From: Spirochaetales bacterium
Lineage (GTDB): Bacteria > Spirochaetota > Spirochaetia > DSM-27196 > SLST01
Assembly (NCBI GenBank): GCA_007130265.1
Contig: SLST01000023.1
Coordinates: 1-60,779 of the forward strand
Direction: 5' to 3'
Length of the DNA: 60,779 nt
Part shown: positions 60,660-60,779 of the stretch, piece by piece
How the letters are laid out: each line of letters begins with the position of its first letter
Numbering within the stretch: the first letter of the stretch is position 1
Notes under the pieces: model-generated
Told to the model about the DNA's origin: nothing
Databases searched by the model: none
What the model saw: only the letters and a program-made list of their open reading frames with translations
Program-made: the position numbers and the translations under genes

Positions 60660-60779
60660 TCAGCGCGCCGACGGCTCCTGGTGCGCCGCATCGAACCGCT
60701 CCACCGGGCCGCCCAACGAACGCGTGATCGACGCCGCGGCGTCGAGCACCGCCGCCTCCAGGCTCGGCAGGGCGTCTTC
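60660..60779 (-). CDS. C-terminal end of an unidentified protein (IclR-like?)
   Basis: A minus-strand frame enters from the right edge and stops at 60660-60662. Its 39 visible residues include SLEAAVLDAAASITRSLGGP and ERFDAAHQE. The alpha-helical Ala-rich piece followed by LGGP resembles the C-terminal helix of IclR-type regulators, but this is too little for a firm call. It converges with the small gene at 60309. Confidence 0.3.
   Translation of the reverse strand, partial: EDALPSLEAAVLDAAASITRSLGGPVERFDAAHQEPSAR

Noticed and set aside
1..60779. tRNA, rRNA, CRISPR, insertion sequence or prophage
   Set aside because: No cloverleaf, repeat array, transposase, integrase or attachment-type repeat was recognised on reading both strands; a short tRNA could still be missed without a covariance search.

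Overview
The window reads as chromosomal core sequence of a G+C-rich, diderm, free-living bacterium. Evidence for an outer membrane is two small signal-peptide proteins ending in an aromatic residue (11504-12022, 44458-44982) and a lipoprotein (33385-35091). A chemoreceptor, a ComFB-domain protein, an Lhr helicase, GH36 and sulfatase genes, a SUF operon of the SufT-C-B-D-ferredoxin type and two-component/GGDEF proteins would all suit a free-living spirochaete. That placement is an inference; no single marker here settles it. No tRNA, rRNA, CRISPR array, transposase or integrase was seen. There is no gene-free stretch above 300 bases; the longest gaps are about 200 bases and hold promoters.

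Layout. 1-6635: 3' part of glnS, then metH, a sulfotransferase and a one-domain asparaginase-like protein in a tight run. 6670-10449: LysM membrane protein, GH36 alpha-galactosidase (minus), GAPDH with a textbook terminator. 10496-14350: UroD-family methyltransferase, a beta-barrel protein, aldo/keto reductase, ketopantoate-reductase-like protein and a YqfO-like protein. 14313-18063 (minus): a heterodimeric ABC exporter with one degenerate ATP site, divergent from 18172-21173 (tRNA-dihydrouridine synthase, PCMT, THUMP methyltransferase, HMA protein). 21235-23860: chemoreceptor and guanine-deaminase-like protein. 23902-26029: a small GIY-YIG-like protein divergent from a ComFB/DUF3592/membrane-protein operon. 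26034-30706 (minus): Lhr helicase and a small protein, divergent from an Hpt-REC-REC-GGDEF protein, a DUF4037-like protein and an HExxH lipoprotein. 35092-37009 (minus): Rrf2 regulator and RecQ, divergent from sulfatase and hydrolase genes. 39516-42649: exported protein, LMW phosphatase, fructosamine-kinase-like protein and a REC-HATPase-cNMP protein. 42675-46104: UbiB-like kinase, beta-barrel protein, SixA and a flavodoxin-fold reductase. 46226-50418: SUF operon. 50429-55178: methyltransferase/threonylcarbamoyl-AMP synthase pair on overlapping divergent promoters, then a Met/His-rich exported protein with an OmpR-type two-component system. 55162-58268 (minus): ALDH, transaldolase, epimerase. 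58385-60779: broken NUDIX gene, ACT protein with a probable CTG start, a UPF0210 protein that loses its C-terminus, a small unknown gene and a gene fragment.

The most interesting pattern is regulatory. Many genes have a sigma70-like -10 hexamer ending only 5-9 bases before the chosen start codon (often GTG) and no Shine-Dalgarno, which implies frequent leaderless mRNAs. Several of these boxes also have a -35 at 17-18 bp. Genes inside operons instead show Shine-Dalgarno sequences and ATGA/GTGA stop-start overlaps. The window's right end (after about 60,205) looks like a recombination point or an assembly join. All function calls rest on motifs read by eye; no database search was run.
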